Shown here: positions 25,400-35,210 of the stretch, one piece after another
Layout of the letters: the number at the start of each line of letters is the position of its first letter
Position numbering within the stretch: position 1 is the first letter of the stretch
Assembly (NCBI RefSeq): GCF_001625215.2
Contig: NC_030382.2
Coordinates: forward strand, 33,590,610 to 33,654,609
DNA: 64,000 nucleotides
Direction of reading: 5' to 3'
DNA from: Daucus carota subsp. sativus
Lineage: Eukaryota; Streptophyta; Magnoliopsida; Apiales; Apiaceae
Translations under genes and position numbers: made by a program
Notes under the pieces: generated by a model
Told to the model about the DNA's origin: nothing
Databases searched by the model: none
The model's input: only the letters and a program-made list of their open reading frames with translations

Positions 25400-26280
25400 T
25401 GTTAATTTGTTATACAACTTTCAAGAAGAGTAATTTTGGAATAATGTTATGTTTGTATCGGAAATTAAAAGTGGACAAGTATTATGAAAAAAAAATTCTT
25501 TTAAAAGAGATTTGTATTGTGGGGGCGCATGAAGTATTTAATTTAGAGACAAAAGATGGTTGGTAGACAGAAGATACAGTAAAATCTGATATTATTATTT
25601 AGGCTTGGCTGAGGATTTTGCTCAATACCATGCAAGCTGGTAGCTTAGTGTCCCTGCATACAGACAAAAACCAGTAGTAACTTTTCAACAATCTGCTACT
25701 TTTTTCCTTCATCGGTTTTCATTTCTGATACAAAACACAAGTGCAAGCAAAATCCAATCCATTCTTCTTGTTCTAGCAATTAAGGTAATCTACAAAATTC
25801 ACCATCTTTCACATTAGTTCCTCTATTAACACACACGTTTCTATGTAAAAACCTTAATCAAGACCTGATCTGTTGTGCCTTAGTCGAATTTCTTTCTTTG
25901 TGGAAGTTTGCTGATCTGTTGTGGTTTAGTCGAATTTGTTACATATGTTGGATCCCGATTATTATTTGATGGCAGTGATTATTTGTGCAGTAAAGCTTTA
26001 ATTAACTAAAAAAATGTTGTTTTTGTTCTAGTTTTATGCATTGATTTCCCTCTTTGTATGAGTGAGTACCAAAATAATTTTCATGCCCTTGTTGCCAATT
26101 AAAACTTTGCAGAAGTGATCCCTTTTGATCTCTAATATTTTCCTGTCTAATAATATATTCTCTATTTTTTTGATCTTGAACATGAAATGAATTGTGGGAA
26201 AAAACAGTGCACAGCATTTGTTAGAAAACAGGTTTTTCCAATATTTTTTTACTCAATTCCAATCTAATAGCAAGGCAATC

Positions 26281-26985
26281 TGGTTGATTCGTTTTTTGTT
26301 TTAGCTTTTATGACTCTTTGCCTCAAAATGAAGAGGAATTTTAAATAATGTTATTTGCAACTTATGAATTCAGGGCACGTAGCCCTTGCGGCTGGTGTGA
26401 TGTATCGACAACAGTAATCACACTTTCCTGTTGTAATTTCGCAACATATGGCTAGGGATATTTATTACACTGTTATTGCTTTTATTCTGCTTCAGTTCAT
26501 GTTCAGTACTTAACTAATCTCATGAAGTAAATATGCTGTAATCTATTACTATAACTTGAAATGAAATTGGAGGAAAAAATTATGCAGCCTTTGTTAGAAA
26601 ACTGGTTTTCCCTAAATCTGTACTAAATTTCAATCTAATTGCAAGGAAATTTGGTTGATTCGTTTTTTGTATTAGCTTTTTTAAATTGTTGCCTACAAAA
26701 GAAGAGGAATTTTCAAATAGTGTTATTTGCAACTTACGGATTCAGGGCACGTAGCCCTTGCGGCTGGTGTGGTGTATCGACAAAAGTAATCACACTTACT
26801 TTTTGTAATTCCGCAACATTTGACTAGGGATATTTATTACATTGTTATGACCTAGATTTGATAGCCAGTCTCAATTGGATATATATTACACTGTTATGCT
26901 TTTATTTTGCTTCCGTTCATGTTCACTATATCACTAATCTCATGAAGTAAATATGCTGTAATCCAACACTCTATCTCTTTTCTTA
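26281..26985 (+). repeat. ~372-bp tandem duplication in the copy 2 leader intron
   Basis: Two direct units begin at about 26281 and 26651 with TGGTTGATTCGTTTTTTGT. Both contain TTCAGGGCACGTAGCCCTTG (about 26371 and 26744) and end near ATATGCTGTAATC. Copy 1 has a single unit at the matching intron position (about 16330), which explains the longer intron of copy 2. Confidence 0.85.
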
Positions 26986-27081
26986 CAAGAACTTCTTTCT
27001 CTTAAATATCAGAGGTTGCATCATTGAAAAGGATTTTTGACGAGGCAAGCACATCACCGAATAGAAGCGAACCTCGTTACA

Positions 27082-29421
27082 ATGGACTCCGCTTTATTAA
27101 ATGATGAGAGCGCTCAACAATATTTGGACAGAAGACTACAAGAAAACGATGTAAAAGGGGCCATCGAATTTGCTATTAAGGAGCAAAATAGGTTTCCAAA
27201 GCTCAACAGACTTATAAGGTTTCTAGGTAACATTACTGTGCAAGTCTCCCCTGCAGATGTAGAAGTGGACTGGTATAGTGTCCTTGGCGTTGATAGTTCA
27301 GCAGATATCAAGACAATGAAGCAGCAGTACATGCAACTTGCTAAAGATAACCAGCTCCGCTCTAAGGAAGTGCATAAGCTTCTTAATAAAGCATGGGATA
27401 CCTTGTCAAACAAATTCTCCAGAAGAGATTACGATATCAGGAGAAAATCAAGACAAGTCCAACCAGATGCCTTTGTTGTGAAACAGGCAAGCTCATCTAC
27501 GCAGCTACTTCAGCCGGCACCAGTTCTCCATGATTCTTCTGGAAATAAACAAAGTAGTCCAAGGCCAGTTGATTCAGCCCAAGCAGTTCAGATGGCACCT
27601 GATCTATACAATGTCTCTGAAAATGATGGAAGACACTTGACATCAATTCCTACAGTTACTAATTCCACACAACCGATACCTCATGTGTACAATTTATCAG
27701 GAAACAAAGAACCTGGCCCGAGATCAGTTAGCACAGATACACCGTTAATTCAGCCAGCTTTAGGTATGCACAGTATATCAGGAAACAACAGAAGTGGCTT
27801 AACCGTGATTCCCTCTGATCCACACTTGATTCTGCCCCAGCAAGGTCAGTCCAATATACCGGGAAATGGAGGAAGCGCCCCAAATTTAGTTCCCTCTGCT
27901 ACACAATCAATTCATCAAAGGCCTGGCATGTACAATGTCTCTGGAAATGTAGGAATTGGCCCCAGGTTGGTTTTCTCAGCTGAAGAATCAATTCAGCCGG
28001 GGTCTGGTATGGACAATGCTGCAGGAAATAGCAGAAGTGGTCCAGGGTCAATTTCCTCAGCTCAACCATCAATTCTTGCTGCTCCTAGATTGTACAATGT
28101 GTGGAAAAAGATTAAGAGTAACCTAAGTTCAGCTTCCCCATCTTCAAGATCATTTGATCCACCACCTGGTCTGTCTAGTGGCTCAGGAAATAACCCTAGT
28201 GGCTTAACGGAAGTTTCAAATGCACAGTTGTTTCATTCGGCACATGTGAATTTGAAGAGACGATACGAAGGGGAGGATCTAACAAGTTCAACTAGCGTGA
28301 AGGTTCCTCGCACACAGTTCAAGGAATCAGGCATTTGTTTGCCTCCTGTTGCTGGTCCCATAAGTACACACATAAAACATGAAAAAGGGTTGAGCTTAGT
28401 TGAAGACACTGGTGATAGCAGCAAAAATGTGTCAGCGAATAACATGCCTGCTGAAAGTAATGGTCAGAAAGGTGTAGAGAATGAGAAAGTGATTCCTGGA
28501 GTTCAAAGGGAAACAGAAAAGGTGGGTGGATCTGGGAGTAAAAAGGGAAATAGCAAGAAGAAGTTAGCGGATGTGGAAAGAAACATTTTAATGGAGATGG
28601 CTAGGAATGTGATTATTAACAAGCTCAAGGAATGTAATGCATCAGCTAGCGATAACAATGAACACAAAACTGCAGATGTTATAGAAGAAGCAGCTACAGA
28701 AGGTCCTAACGACGATGTACTGAAGACTATGGAGGTTCCAGATTCAGATTTTCATGACTTTGACAATGACAGAACCAAAGAATCATTTGCTGAGAATCAA
28801 GTCTGGGCAGTTTACGACGAAGATGATGGAATGCCCCGACTATATGCTCTGATCCGGAAAGCATCAAGGAGGTCATCTAAGCTGCAAGTCAGTTGGCTCA
28901 ACTCTGCAGGCAACATGGAGGCGGAATTATTAAAGTGGATCGATTCTGGATTTCACCAAACCTGCGGCGACTTCTGTATTCAGAAGAAACAGATCAGTAT
29001 TAATTTAAACTCATTCTCTCACAGAGTCACAGGATGGACGAAAAAAGCAAATTTATTTCAGATCTTCCCAAAGAAAGGCGACGTGTGGGCGCTCTACAAG
29101 AACTGGTCTCCTGAATGGAATAAGCATACAACAGAGGAAGAAAAGCACAAATATGAGATGGTGGAAGTACTTTCAGATTACGACGAAAGTAAAGGTGTAA
29201 CAATTGTTCCTCTGGTGAAAGTTGCTGGATTGAAGGCTGTGTTTTGCAAGAATTCGGATGAGAAAGAAGTGAGGATGGTACCCAAAGAAGAGATATTTCG
29301 ATTTTCTCATCAGGTAAGTTCTTACCTTCTTACGGACCAAGAAGCTACAAATCTTCCAAACGGTTCCAAGGAGCTCGATCCTGCAGCTTTGCCATTAGAG
29401 CTTCTACAAGTTATACATTAA
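27082..29421 (+). CDS. DnaJ-like DUF3444 protein, copy 2 (HPD-less J domain)
   Basis: 779 aa from the ATG at 27082; the frame is open 15 codons upstream to a TTG, as in copy 1. The layout equals copy 1: helical module 1-60, J-like region ~63-122 again with LAKDNQLRSK in place of HPD, nine ~27-aa repeats, a basic linker (KKGNSKKKLA), and DUF3444 from about residue 555 to the end. Relative to copy 1 it keeps a fuller ninth repeat (GLSSGSGNNPSGLTEVS). The first two thirds are very close to copy 1. The DUF3444 third is much closer to copy 3, sharing EGPNDDVLKTMEV and AGNMEAELLKWI, which suggests gene conversion. No frameshift or stop is seen, so it should be expressed if the MITE-laden promoter still works. 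Function unknown. Confidence 0.9.
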   Translation: MDSALLNDESAQQYLDRRLQENDVKGAIEFAIKEQNRFPKLNRLIRFLGNITVQVSPADVEVDWYSVLGVDSSADIKTMKQQYMQLAKDNQLRSKEVHKLLNKAWDTLSNKFSRRDYDIRRKSRQVQPDAFVVKQASSSTQLLQPAPVLHDSSGNKQSSPRPVDSAQAVQMAPDLYNVSENDGRHLTSIPTVTNSTQPIPHVYNLSGNKEPGPRSVSTDTPLIQPALGMHSISGNNRSGLTVIPSDPHLILPQQGQSNIPGNGGSAPNLVPSATQSIHQRPGMYNVSGNVGIGPRLVFSAEESIQPGSGMDNAAGNSRSGPGSISSAQPSILAAPRLYNVWKKIKSNLSSASPSSRSFDPPPGLSSGSGNNPSGLTEVSNAQLFHSAHVNLKRRYEGEDLTSSTSVKVPRTQFKESGICLPPVAGPISTHIKHEKGLSLVEDTGDSSKNVSANNMPAESNGQKGVENEKVIPGVQRETEKVGGSGSKKGNSKKKLADVERNILMEMARNVIINKLKECNASASDNNEHKTADVIEEAATEGPNDDVLKTMEVPDSDFHDFDNDRTKESFAENQVWAVYDEDDGMPRLYALIRKASRRSSKLQVSWLNSAGNMEAELLKWIDSGFHQTCGDFCIQKKQISINLNSFSHRVTGWTKKANLFQIFPKKGDVWALYKNWSPEWNKHTTEEEKHKYEMVEVLSDYDESKGVTIVPLVKVAGLKAVFCKNSDEKEVRMVPKEEIFRFSHQVSSYLLTDQEATNLPNGSKELDPAALPLELLQVIH

Positions 29422-30338
29422 CTAGGTGAAGATGTTTCCTAGTGTGTGGGATCCTAATTCTTGCTGGTCATCGTAGAATAGTCCAGTTGTACTCTTCGAG
29501 AATGCAGGTAACAACAAGAGGAAGGAGTCGTGTTAATTCAGATAAAGCTTCATTGTAGCGTTTTATGTTATTCGGTTTAGGCCAGTGTGTGGGAGTCCAT
29601 AGATTAAGCGGTGCTGCTAGGCAGTTGTTTATCAGTTTCTGTCGTCGAATATCTGGTTCTCAGAATTTGACTTTACAAACTATTTGCATTTGAAATTTTT
29701 ATTAAGTGTTAAACGTTCAATCTAAAAGCTATTGACATGTTTCGTTTTATATGTGATCGGTTACTGTAATGAGTTAGTGAAGGGAAACAGCACTTAAGGC
29801 TGTAATGAGTTATTGAGTTGGTGTCCCTTAAATTATATTGCATGAGCCCGGGTAGTTTGCTACTTGCTGAGAAATTGTAGTGATCTTAGAAACTGCTTCA
29901 ATTTCTGCTAGTCTGTTACTCTAATGTTTGACTGTGAATGATTCAAGCCTCTCGGCTCACTTCTGGTCCGAAGAGTCTGAACCCGCTCCGATTCCCAGAC
30001 AATTTTTATTTTACTCTCACTTCTCCGTTGTGAACAACAAAACAAGGTATATTAGTGACAAACGGGAGGCGGAGGGGGGTCCATGATCCCCCTAAGATTT
30101 TATCTCGTATGTGCATTGTCTTTGCACTTCTGTTGGTAGATAGCATGCCCATGTTCACTCCTCTGGATCTGGCTTCAAATCCTATATGTATTATTTCTTA
30201 CGCTTCTTCTTAATACTATATTCTTGAGTTTTCATATTTATATTTTTAACATGCATTTTAAAATTATAAACACTTTATTTTAACTATATTTGATTCTCTT
30301 TAAAGCTTAATTTTCACTCAAATTTTCTCTTTAAACAA
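29422..30338. other. 3' flank of copy 2 and intergenic DNA
   Basis: 29422-29900 is the duplicated family 3' flank (CTGGTCATCGTAGAATAG, GTCGAATATCTGGTTCTCAG). From about 29940 the sequence is unique and AT-rich, with no recognisable gene. Confidence 0.6.
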
Positions 30339-30777
30339 GAGTAAACTGCACTTTGTATAATCATACTTTACTCAAGACACCACTTGTAATACTACAGTTC
30401 AAAATTGAGCACTTGCAATATCAATTTCTGTATTTCATTACACTTTGTTGTATTCCGTTAATTTGAATTAACTCCGTTAATAATTTAAGGAGTAAAGTGC
30501 ATTTTGTATACTCGCACTTTACTCAAAAACAGCACTTGCAATACTCTAGTTGAAAATTTACAATAAAGTGCGAGTACACAAAATGAACTTTAAGTAAAGT
30601 GCGAGCACACAAAATGTATTTTACTCTCTAAATTATCAACGGAGTTAACCCAAATTAACAGAATGCAACAAAATATAATGAAATACAAAAATTAATATTG
30701 CAAGTGCTTGATTTTGAATTACAGTATTGCAAGTGTTGTCTTGAATAAAGTGCGAGTACACAAAGTGCACTTTACTC
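30339..30777. mobile_element. Mutator-type foldback MITE with 9-bp TSD
   Basis: Exact 9-mer TTTAAACAA flanks both ends (30330-30338 and 30778-30786). Arms of about 140 bp are inverted copies: GAGTAAACTGCACTTTGTAT on the left, and on the right a reverse complement starting GAGTAAAGTGCACTTTGTGT. The tip repeats the GTGCGAGTACACAAAATG word. No coding capacity. Confidence 0.85.
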
Positions 30778-31019
30778 TTTAAACAATAAGTCGAGTCGCT
30801 GAATCTTGTATAAGTATATATTGTTCTTGAAGTGAAATTTAGCCCACCCACTCTGTGTTGAGATGCCGTGAATTCGCTTCTGGTATAAAACAGCTCACAA
30901 ATGATTTTACGTTGTTGTCTTCTTTTTTTATTTCTGTCAATCTTAATATATTTTGATATATACAGTACTTAATATAAAGGAATGTCTTTTTTATTTCTGT
31001 CAATCTTAATATATTTTGA

Positions 31020-31919
31020 TATTATATTATATATTTATATATAATAAGCGTAAGGGAGATAATTTGGTCGCATGATTGCATGGTCCAAAAACTTATCATT
31101 CGTTGGATCGTATATTGAAAAAAAATAAGCACCGTTAGATTAGAACAAAATTTACTTCTATTCTATAAGACAACTAATATCTGCTTTCATGTTTATAATT
31201 CTTTTTCTGAATTCAAAACAAATTATGTCTTTAACATGTTTATGATTTTTTTTAATCCAAAATAAAAAATTTCTACCAGTTTTAATTGTAGAATCATATA
31301 AATCGCACCGTCACAAAATTATTTTTATCCAATATATTTTAGAATTAATAAGCAGGATTTTTTTATCCAAAATAAATATTTCCTACCAGTTTTAATTGTA
31401 GAATCATATAAATCGCACCGTCACAAAATTATTTTTATCTAATATATTTTTAAATTAATAATCCAAATTTAAATCACATTATAATAATTCTAATATAAAA
31501 TACATTTATGAATATAATCTAATGGAAGTTCACGTCACATATTTTACTCAAAATATATTAAAATTTGATAGAAAGAATTTAATACTCTGGCATGATACAT
31601 ACGAGAAAAGAAATGACTTGATGACAATCGTTTATTTGAAGTCATTAATGGCTGTGATGGTGTGATTCATACTGCATCGCCACTGTCGGATGATCCAACA
31701 TGTGTGACATTTTTTTTAACGGAAACAAGTCTGAAAAGTAGAACCCATATATTTTTACAATAGTCCTGACTTACAAACAAATCATAATTTCAAATTTTAT
31801 TTAATTGAAAATTTTAATTTATTATTTATAAATTAAATTCTTTCACACCATTTACAATATATTTAAAAAGTTTATAAATAATTAAAAAGCTCCCGTGCCT
31901 TGCACGGGCTATAAGCTAG
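31020..31919 (+). mobile_element. Helitron-like non-autonomous element (3' end recognised)
   Basis: The 3' end carries the Helitron signature: a hairpin CCCGTGC-CTT-GCACGGG at 31893-31909 followed after a few bases by CTAG, then T. The 5' end is placed only roughly, near the ATAATAAGCGTAAGGGAGAT phrase at 31042. An inverted relative of that 5' region lies at about 35340-35590. The interior has a direct duplication of about 110 bp (TTTCTACCAGTTTTAATTGT at about 31270 and 31383). No Rep/helicase is present. Confidence 0.5.
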
Positions 31920-32146
31920 TATCAATCAATCATCAATATATATAAAGAAGGATGCGGGCGTATCCAGAATTGTTCGATTCACTTTTCTAATTTTTCTTAA
32001 ATTTTGGATAAAAATTAAAATTATAATTCAAAAAATCAGGTTCAAGAATTCTGAAAATAATACAATTCTTTTTTTATTAAAATTTAAAAATGATGCAATT
32101 TTTTTTTATTTAGTATTTTTTATTGAGTATGACAACTCGGCTAGTT

Positions 32147-35100
32147 TTTTTTTGAGCAAAGGAAAATTTCATTAAACCAACACAATATCCGACATGATCG
32201 TCTCCAACAGAAAAGATGGAGGAGACATAAAATCCAAGAAGCAGTTTAGCTCACAAGGGATTTTGGCAATCTTATGTGCCACCCTGTTAGCTTGCTTTCT
32301 AACAAAATCTACCAACACCCCGCCCCTACTACTGATCATATGCTTACATTGATGTACCAGATTACCAAACTCAAGCAGGTTTGAGTTGCTCCCTTTTATG
32401 GCGTTGACACATAACTGAGAATCGCTCTCGATAGTCACTGTTGACACTGGGAGGTGATTGAGCCATGAAAGAGCCTCTACGATACCGACCATTTCTGCTT
32501 CCACTACCTGCATACTGCCTGCAAATCTCATAACTCTCCCTGCTAAGAAGTGACCATTATAATCTCTGAGAGCCATGCCTATTGCAAAAAAATCTTGGCC
32601 TTCCTTTACTGCAGCATCAACATTGATTTTGAAGGAACCCAGATCCGGAGGCTTCCATGCATGATTCTGCTGATGAGTAGAAGAGTTGCTGCTCGATGAT
32701 GTTTGATGATGCTTATTCGCTACTACCCAGTCTTGTACCTGGTTCCTACTCCATGACATAACAGCAGCTGGTGTCATGACCTTTTCTTCAAAGATCTTTT
32801 TATTTCTCGCGAACCAGACTCCCCACATGACTGTTGCAATCTTTGACAGCACCTCGTCTGAATCAGTACTCAATCTCTCAAGAAGCCAGTCTGCTGCGTT
32901 TTCAACTGACCACATGTTATAACTCAAGCCCACAATCTGCCAACATTCTTTAGCAAATCCACAGTCAAAAAACAGATGCAGTACATGTTCAACATCCCCA
33001 GGACACATCGGACAACAGATAGGAACGGTTATGCCCTTTCCACGGATTAAGTACCTAACTGGAATGTTGTTTCTACAGAACCTCCACAAAAAGACTCTCA
33101 TTTTATGAGGGATTTGCAAGGACCACAGCTTGCTCCAACCTCTGGACTGGCGAATCTCAGCCACCACAATGTGATTCTTTTGCCACTGATAGTACCCCGA
33201 TTTCACCGTGTATTGCCCATTATGTGAATGGGTCCAGGCAAGCCTGTCTGTAATACATGTTGCTGGTATACGGGTGTTAATAATGGCATTAGCATCTTCA
33301 CTGTTAAACTGTGATCTCACTTTCTCCTCATTCCACTGCTTTGTGTTACTCTGAAAAAAATCACTAACTTTTGAGTTGCTTTCTACATCTGTATACTCCT
33401 GGTTAACTCGAAGATCAGCCTTGCCTCTTAACCATCTATCTGATAATATGTTAATCGATTGGCCATCTCCCAGAACCCATCTCATTCCATCCTTCATGTT
33501 CTCTTTGGCTTCCCAAAGTCCAGACCACGTATAACTCGATCCCCCCATGCGACCAGCTTGAAGAAAGTGACAGTTGGGAAAGTAGCGGGCCTTTAGAAGT
33601 CTGGCTAACAGAGAATCAGGCTTTTTGATAATATTCCAGCATTGTTTCCCTAGAAGTGCCAAGTTGAAACCGTGTAAATCTCTAAACCCAAGACCCCCAT
33701 CCCTTTTAGACATACTCATTTTGTTCCAAGCACACCAGTTGATTCCTTTGCCAGATGATGAGTTAGACTTCCACCAGAACGCATTCATTACTCTTTCAAT
33801 TTCTTGGCAAAGAGTCTTCGGGATCATAAAGCAGGACATTGTATACGTAGGAATCATCTGGGCCACATTCCTGATCATGACTGCCTTCCCCGCTCGAGAT
33901 AATAGCTTAGAACTCCAGCTTTGGATTTTTTGAAAAACTCTGTCCTTCAGATATCTAAACACCGTCTTCTTGGATCTGCCTATCAGCGATGGTAAACCGA
34001 GATACTTGCTATTTCCAATATCATTGGTGACACCCAATGTTTGTTTGATCTCAGCTTGTTTATCCCTACGGACATTTGCACTGAAGAAAATGGCTGATTT
34101 CTGGAAATTAACAGCTTGACCCGAAAATCTTGCATACGAGCTCAGAATATTTTGAATTGCCTCTGTTTCTAGAAATGTGGCTTTAAAGAAGAGGAAGCTA
34201 TCGTCTGCAAAAAGAAGATGGGTGATTGCCGGGGCAGAGCGAGAGATGCAGCACCCAGTTATTTGACCATTTCCTGCAGCAGCCTTGAGAGATAAGGAAA
34301 GACCTTCCACACAAAGTAAAAACAGATATGGGGAAAGCGGATCTCCTTGACGGAGACCTCGTTTAGGGATAATTGGACCTATTTCCGATCCTTGAAACGA
34401 TATATTATATGAAACTGTCGTTACACACAGCATCACCCAACTTATCCACTTAGCAGAGAACCCCATTCTTGCCATACTGTTGCGGAAGTATGCCCAACTG
34501 ACTCGATCGTAAGCCTTGCTTATATCAAGTTTAAGAGCAACTTCACCATTTTCACCACTATTTTTTCTCTTCATATAATGTAGGACCTCAAAAGCAACCA
34601 GAACATTTTCTGTGATATTACGGCCCGGTACAAAAGCCGATTGTACTTCCGAGATTAAGACAGGTAGGATGTTTTTCAATCTGTTAGACAAAACCTTTGC
34701 CACTATCTTATAGAGGACATTGCACAAAGCAATGGGGCGAAGGTCCTTTACCTCTTCTACACTATCCTTCTTTGGAATTAAAACAATAGTTGTGTCATTA
34801 ACTGATGAAGAAAACTTACAATCCTGGAGCCAAGACTGACAACATTGAAAAATCTCTTGTCCTATCAACTTCCAAAAATTCTGGAAGAAGGCGGGATTCA
34901 ATCCATCTGGACCGCTAGCCTTGTCTGGATGCATACTCTTTATAGCTGCTGTGAATTCATCAAATGTCAGGTTGGCTGTGAGCATGCTGTTTTGTTCAGT
35001 TGTGACATAAGCTCCATTTTCAAAATCCGGGAACTCTGCACCTGTCTCAGATTCCGCAAAGATGTCAGTGTAGTAGTTCTTCAAAAGAGTACACAAATCT

Positions 35101-35194
35101 TCATGTCTAGTAAACAGAGTACCATCATTGGATCTTAGGGCTGTAATATGGTTGGCTTTCTTTCTGCTCGATGCTGCAGCATGAAAGAATTTCG
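32147..35194 (-). mobile_element. 5'-truncated L1-type LINE with perfect 16-bp TSD
   Basis: GACAACTCGGCTAGTT stands on both sides (32131-32146 and 35195-35210), the long exact target duplication expected of target-primed reverse transcription. A T run at 32147-32153 on the plus strand is the A tail of this minus-strand element. The 3' untranslated region is very short (about 18 nt). The open frame reaches the 5' boundary, so the endonuclease region was lost at integration. The exact duplication and open frame indicate a recent insertion. Confidence 0.92.
32172..35096 (-). CDS. LINE ORF2 fragment: reverse transcriptase, zf-RVT, RNase H
   Basis: 974 aa from the first ATG; the same frame is open back to about 35192 (words KFFHAAASSRKKANHI), so the natural start is missing. 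The RT domain runs from about residue 60 to 370, with DKASGPDGLNPAFF, LRPIALCNVLYKI, SKAYDRVSW, KRGLRQGDPLSPYLF and the catalytic box FADD at ~296. The zf-RVT region follows at ~660-730 (PHKMRVFLWRFCRNN, then CPMCPGDVEHVLHLFFDC). An RVT_3 RNase H domain is at ~825-945 (NVDAAV, EAEMVGIVEA, ESDSQLCVNA). It would reverse-transcribe element RNA at nicked chromosomal DNA. It lacks the AP-endonuclease, so it cannot act alone. No stop or shift is seen in 2.9 kb. Confidence 0.93.
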   Translation of the reverse strand: MCTLLKNYYTDIFAESETGAEFPDFENGAYVTTEQNSMLTANLTFDEFTAAIKSMHPDKASGPDGLNPAFFQNFWKLIGQEIFQCCQSWLQDCKFSSSVNDTTIVLIPKKDSVEEVKDLRPIALCNVLYKIVAKVLSNRLKNILPVLISEVQSAFVPGRNITENVLVAFEVLHYMKRKNSGENGEVALKLDISKAYDRVSWAYFRNSMARMGFSAKWISWVMLCVTTVSYNISFQGSEIGPIIPKRGLRQGDPLSPYLFLLCVEGLSLSLKAAAGNGQITGCCISRSAPAITHLLFADDSFLFFKATFLETEAIQNILSSYARFSGQAVNFQKSAIFFSANVRRDKQAEIKQTLGVTNDIGNSKYLGLPSLIGRSKKTVFRYLKDRVFQKIQSWSSKLLSRAGKAVMIRNVAQMIPTYTMSCFMIPKTLCQEIERVMNAFWWKSNSSSGKGINWCAWNKMSMSKRDGGLGFRDLHGFNLALLGKQCWNIIKKPDSLLARLLKARYFPNCHFLQAGRMGGSSYTWSGLWEAKENMKDGMRWVLGDGQSINILSDRWLRGKADLRVNQEYTDVESNSKVSDFFQSNTKQWNEEKVRSQFNSEDANAIINTRIPATCITDRLAWTHSHNGQYTVKSGYYQWQKNHIVVAEIRQSRGWSKLWSLQIPHKMRVFLWRFCRNNIPVRYLIRGKGITVPICCPMCPGDVEHVLHLFFDCGFAKECWQIVGLSYNMWSVENAADWLLERLSTDSDEVLSKIATVMWGVWFARNKKIFEEKVMTPAAVMSWSRNQVQDWVVANKHHQTSSSSNSSTHQQNHAWKPPDLGSFKINVDAAVKEGQDFFAIGMALRDYNGHFLAGRVMRFAGSMQVVEAEMVGIVEALSWLNHLPVSTVTIESDSQLCVNAIKGSNSNLLEFGNLVHQCKHMISSRGGVLVDFVRKQANRVAHKIAKIPCELNCFLDFMSPPSFLLETIMSDIVLV

Positions 35195-35210
35195 GACAAC
35201 TCGGCTAGTT

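Larger units (their letters stand above)
24291..25535. mobile_element. Nested MITE complex in the copy 2 promoter
   Basis: Two related Stowaway-like MITEs with CGTCCCACAATACAAGTC ends lie in series, at about 24293-24822 and 24841-25535. The first is interrupted by a different Stowaway at 24355-24618. The second is interrupted by a foldback element at about 24972-25399, itself interrupted by a Stowaway at 25012-25246. At least five insertions are therefore layered in 1.2 kb. Confidence 0.7.
23585..25784 (+). promoter_or_regulatory. Promoter and leader exon of DUF3444 copy 2, split by insertions
   Basis: The family promoter is present in three pieces: 23585-23735, 24180-24290 and 25536-25784. 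They correspond in order to the contiguous orphan promoter at 22790-23170. The first gap (23736-24179) is an AT-rich segment with repeated GATTTT/AAATCC words, probably an old MITE. The second gap (24291-25535) is a nest of MITEs. The leader exon ends at 25784 with a GTAATC donor; the acceptor is at 27012, giving a 1228-nt leader intron. Confidence 0.65.

Noticed and set aside
32147..35194. Endonuclease domain for the 5'-truncated LINE
   Set aside because: The coding frame reaches the 5' target duplication within the region just before RT; no endonuclease words are present.
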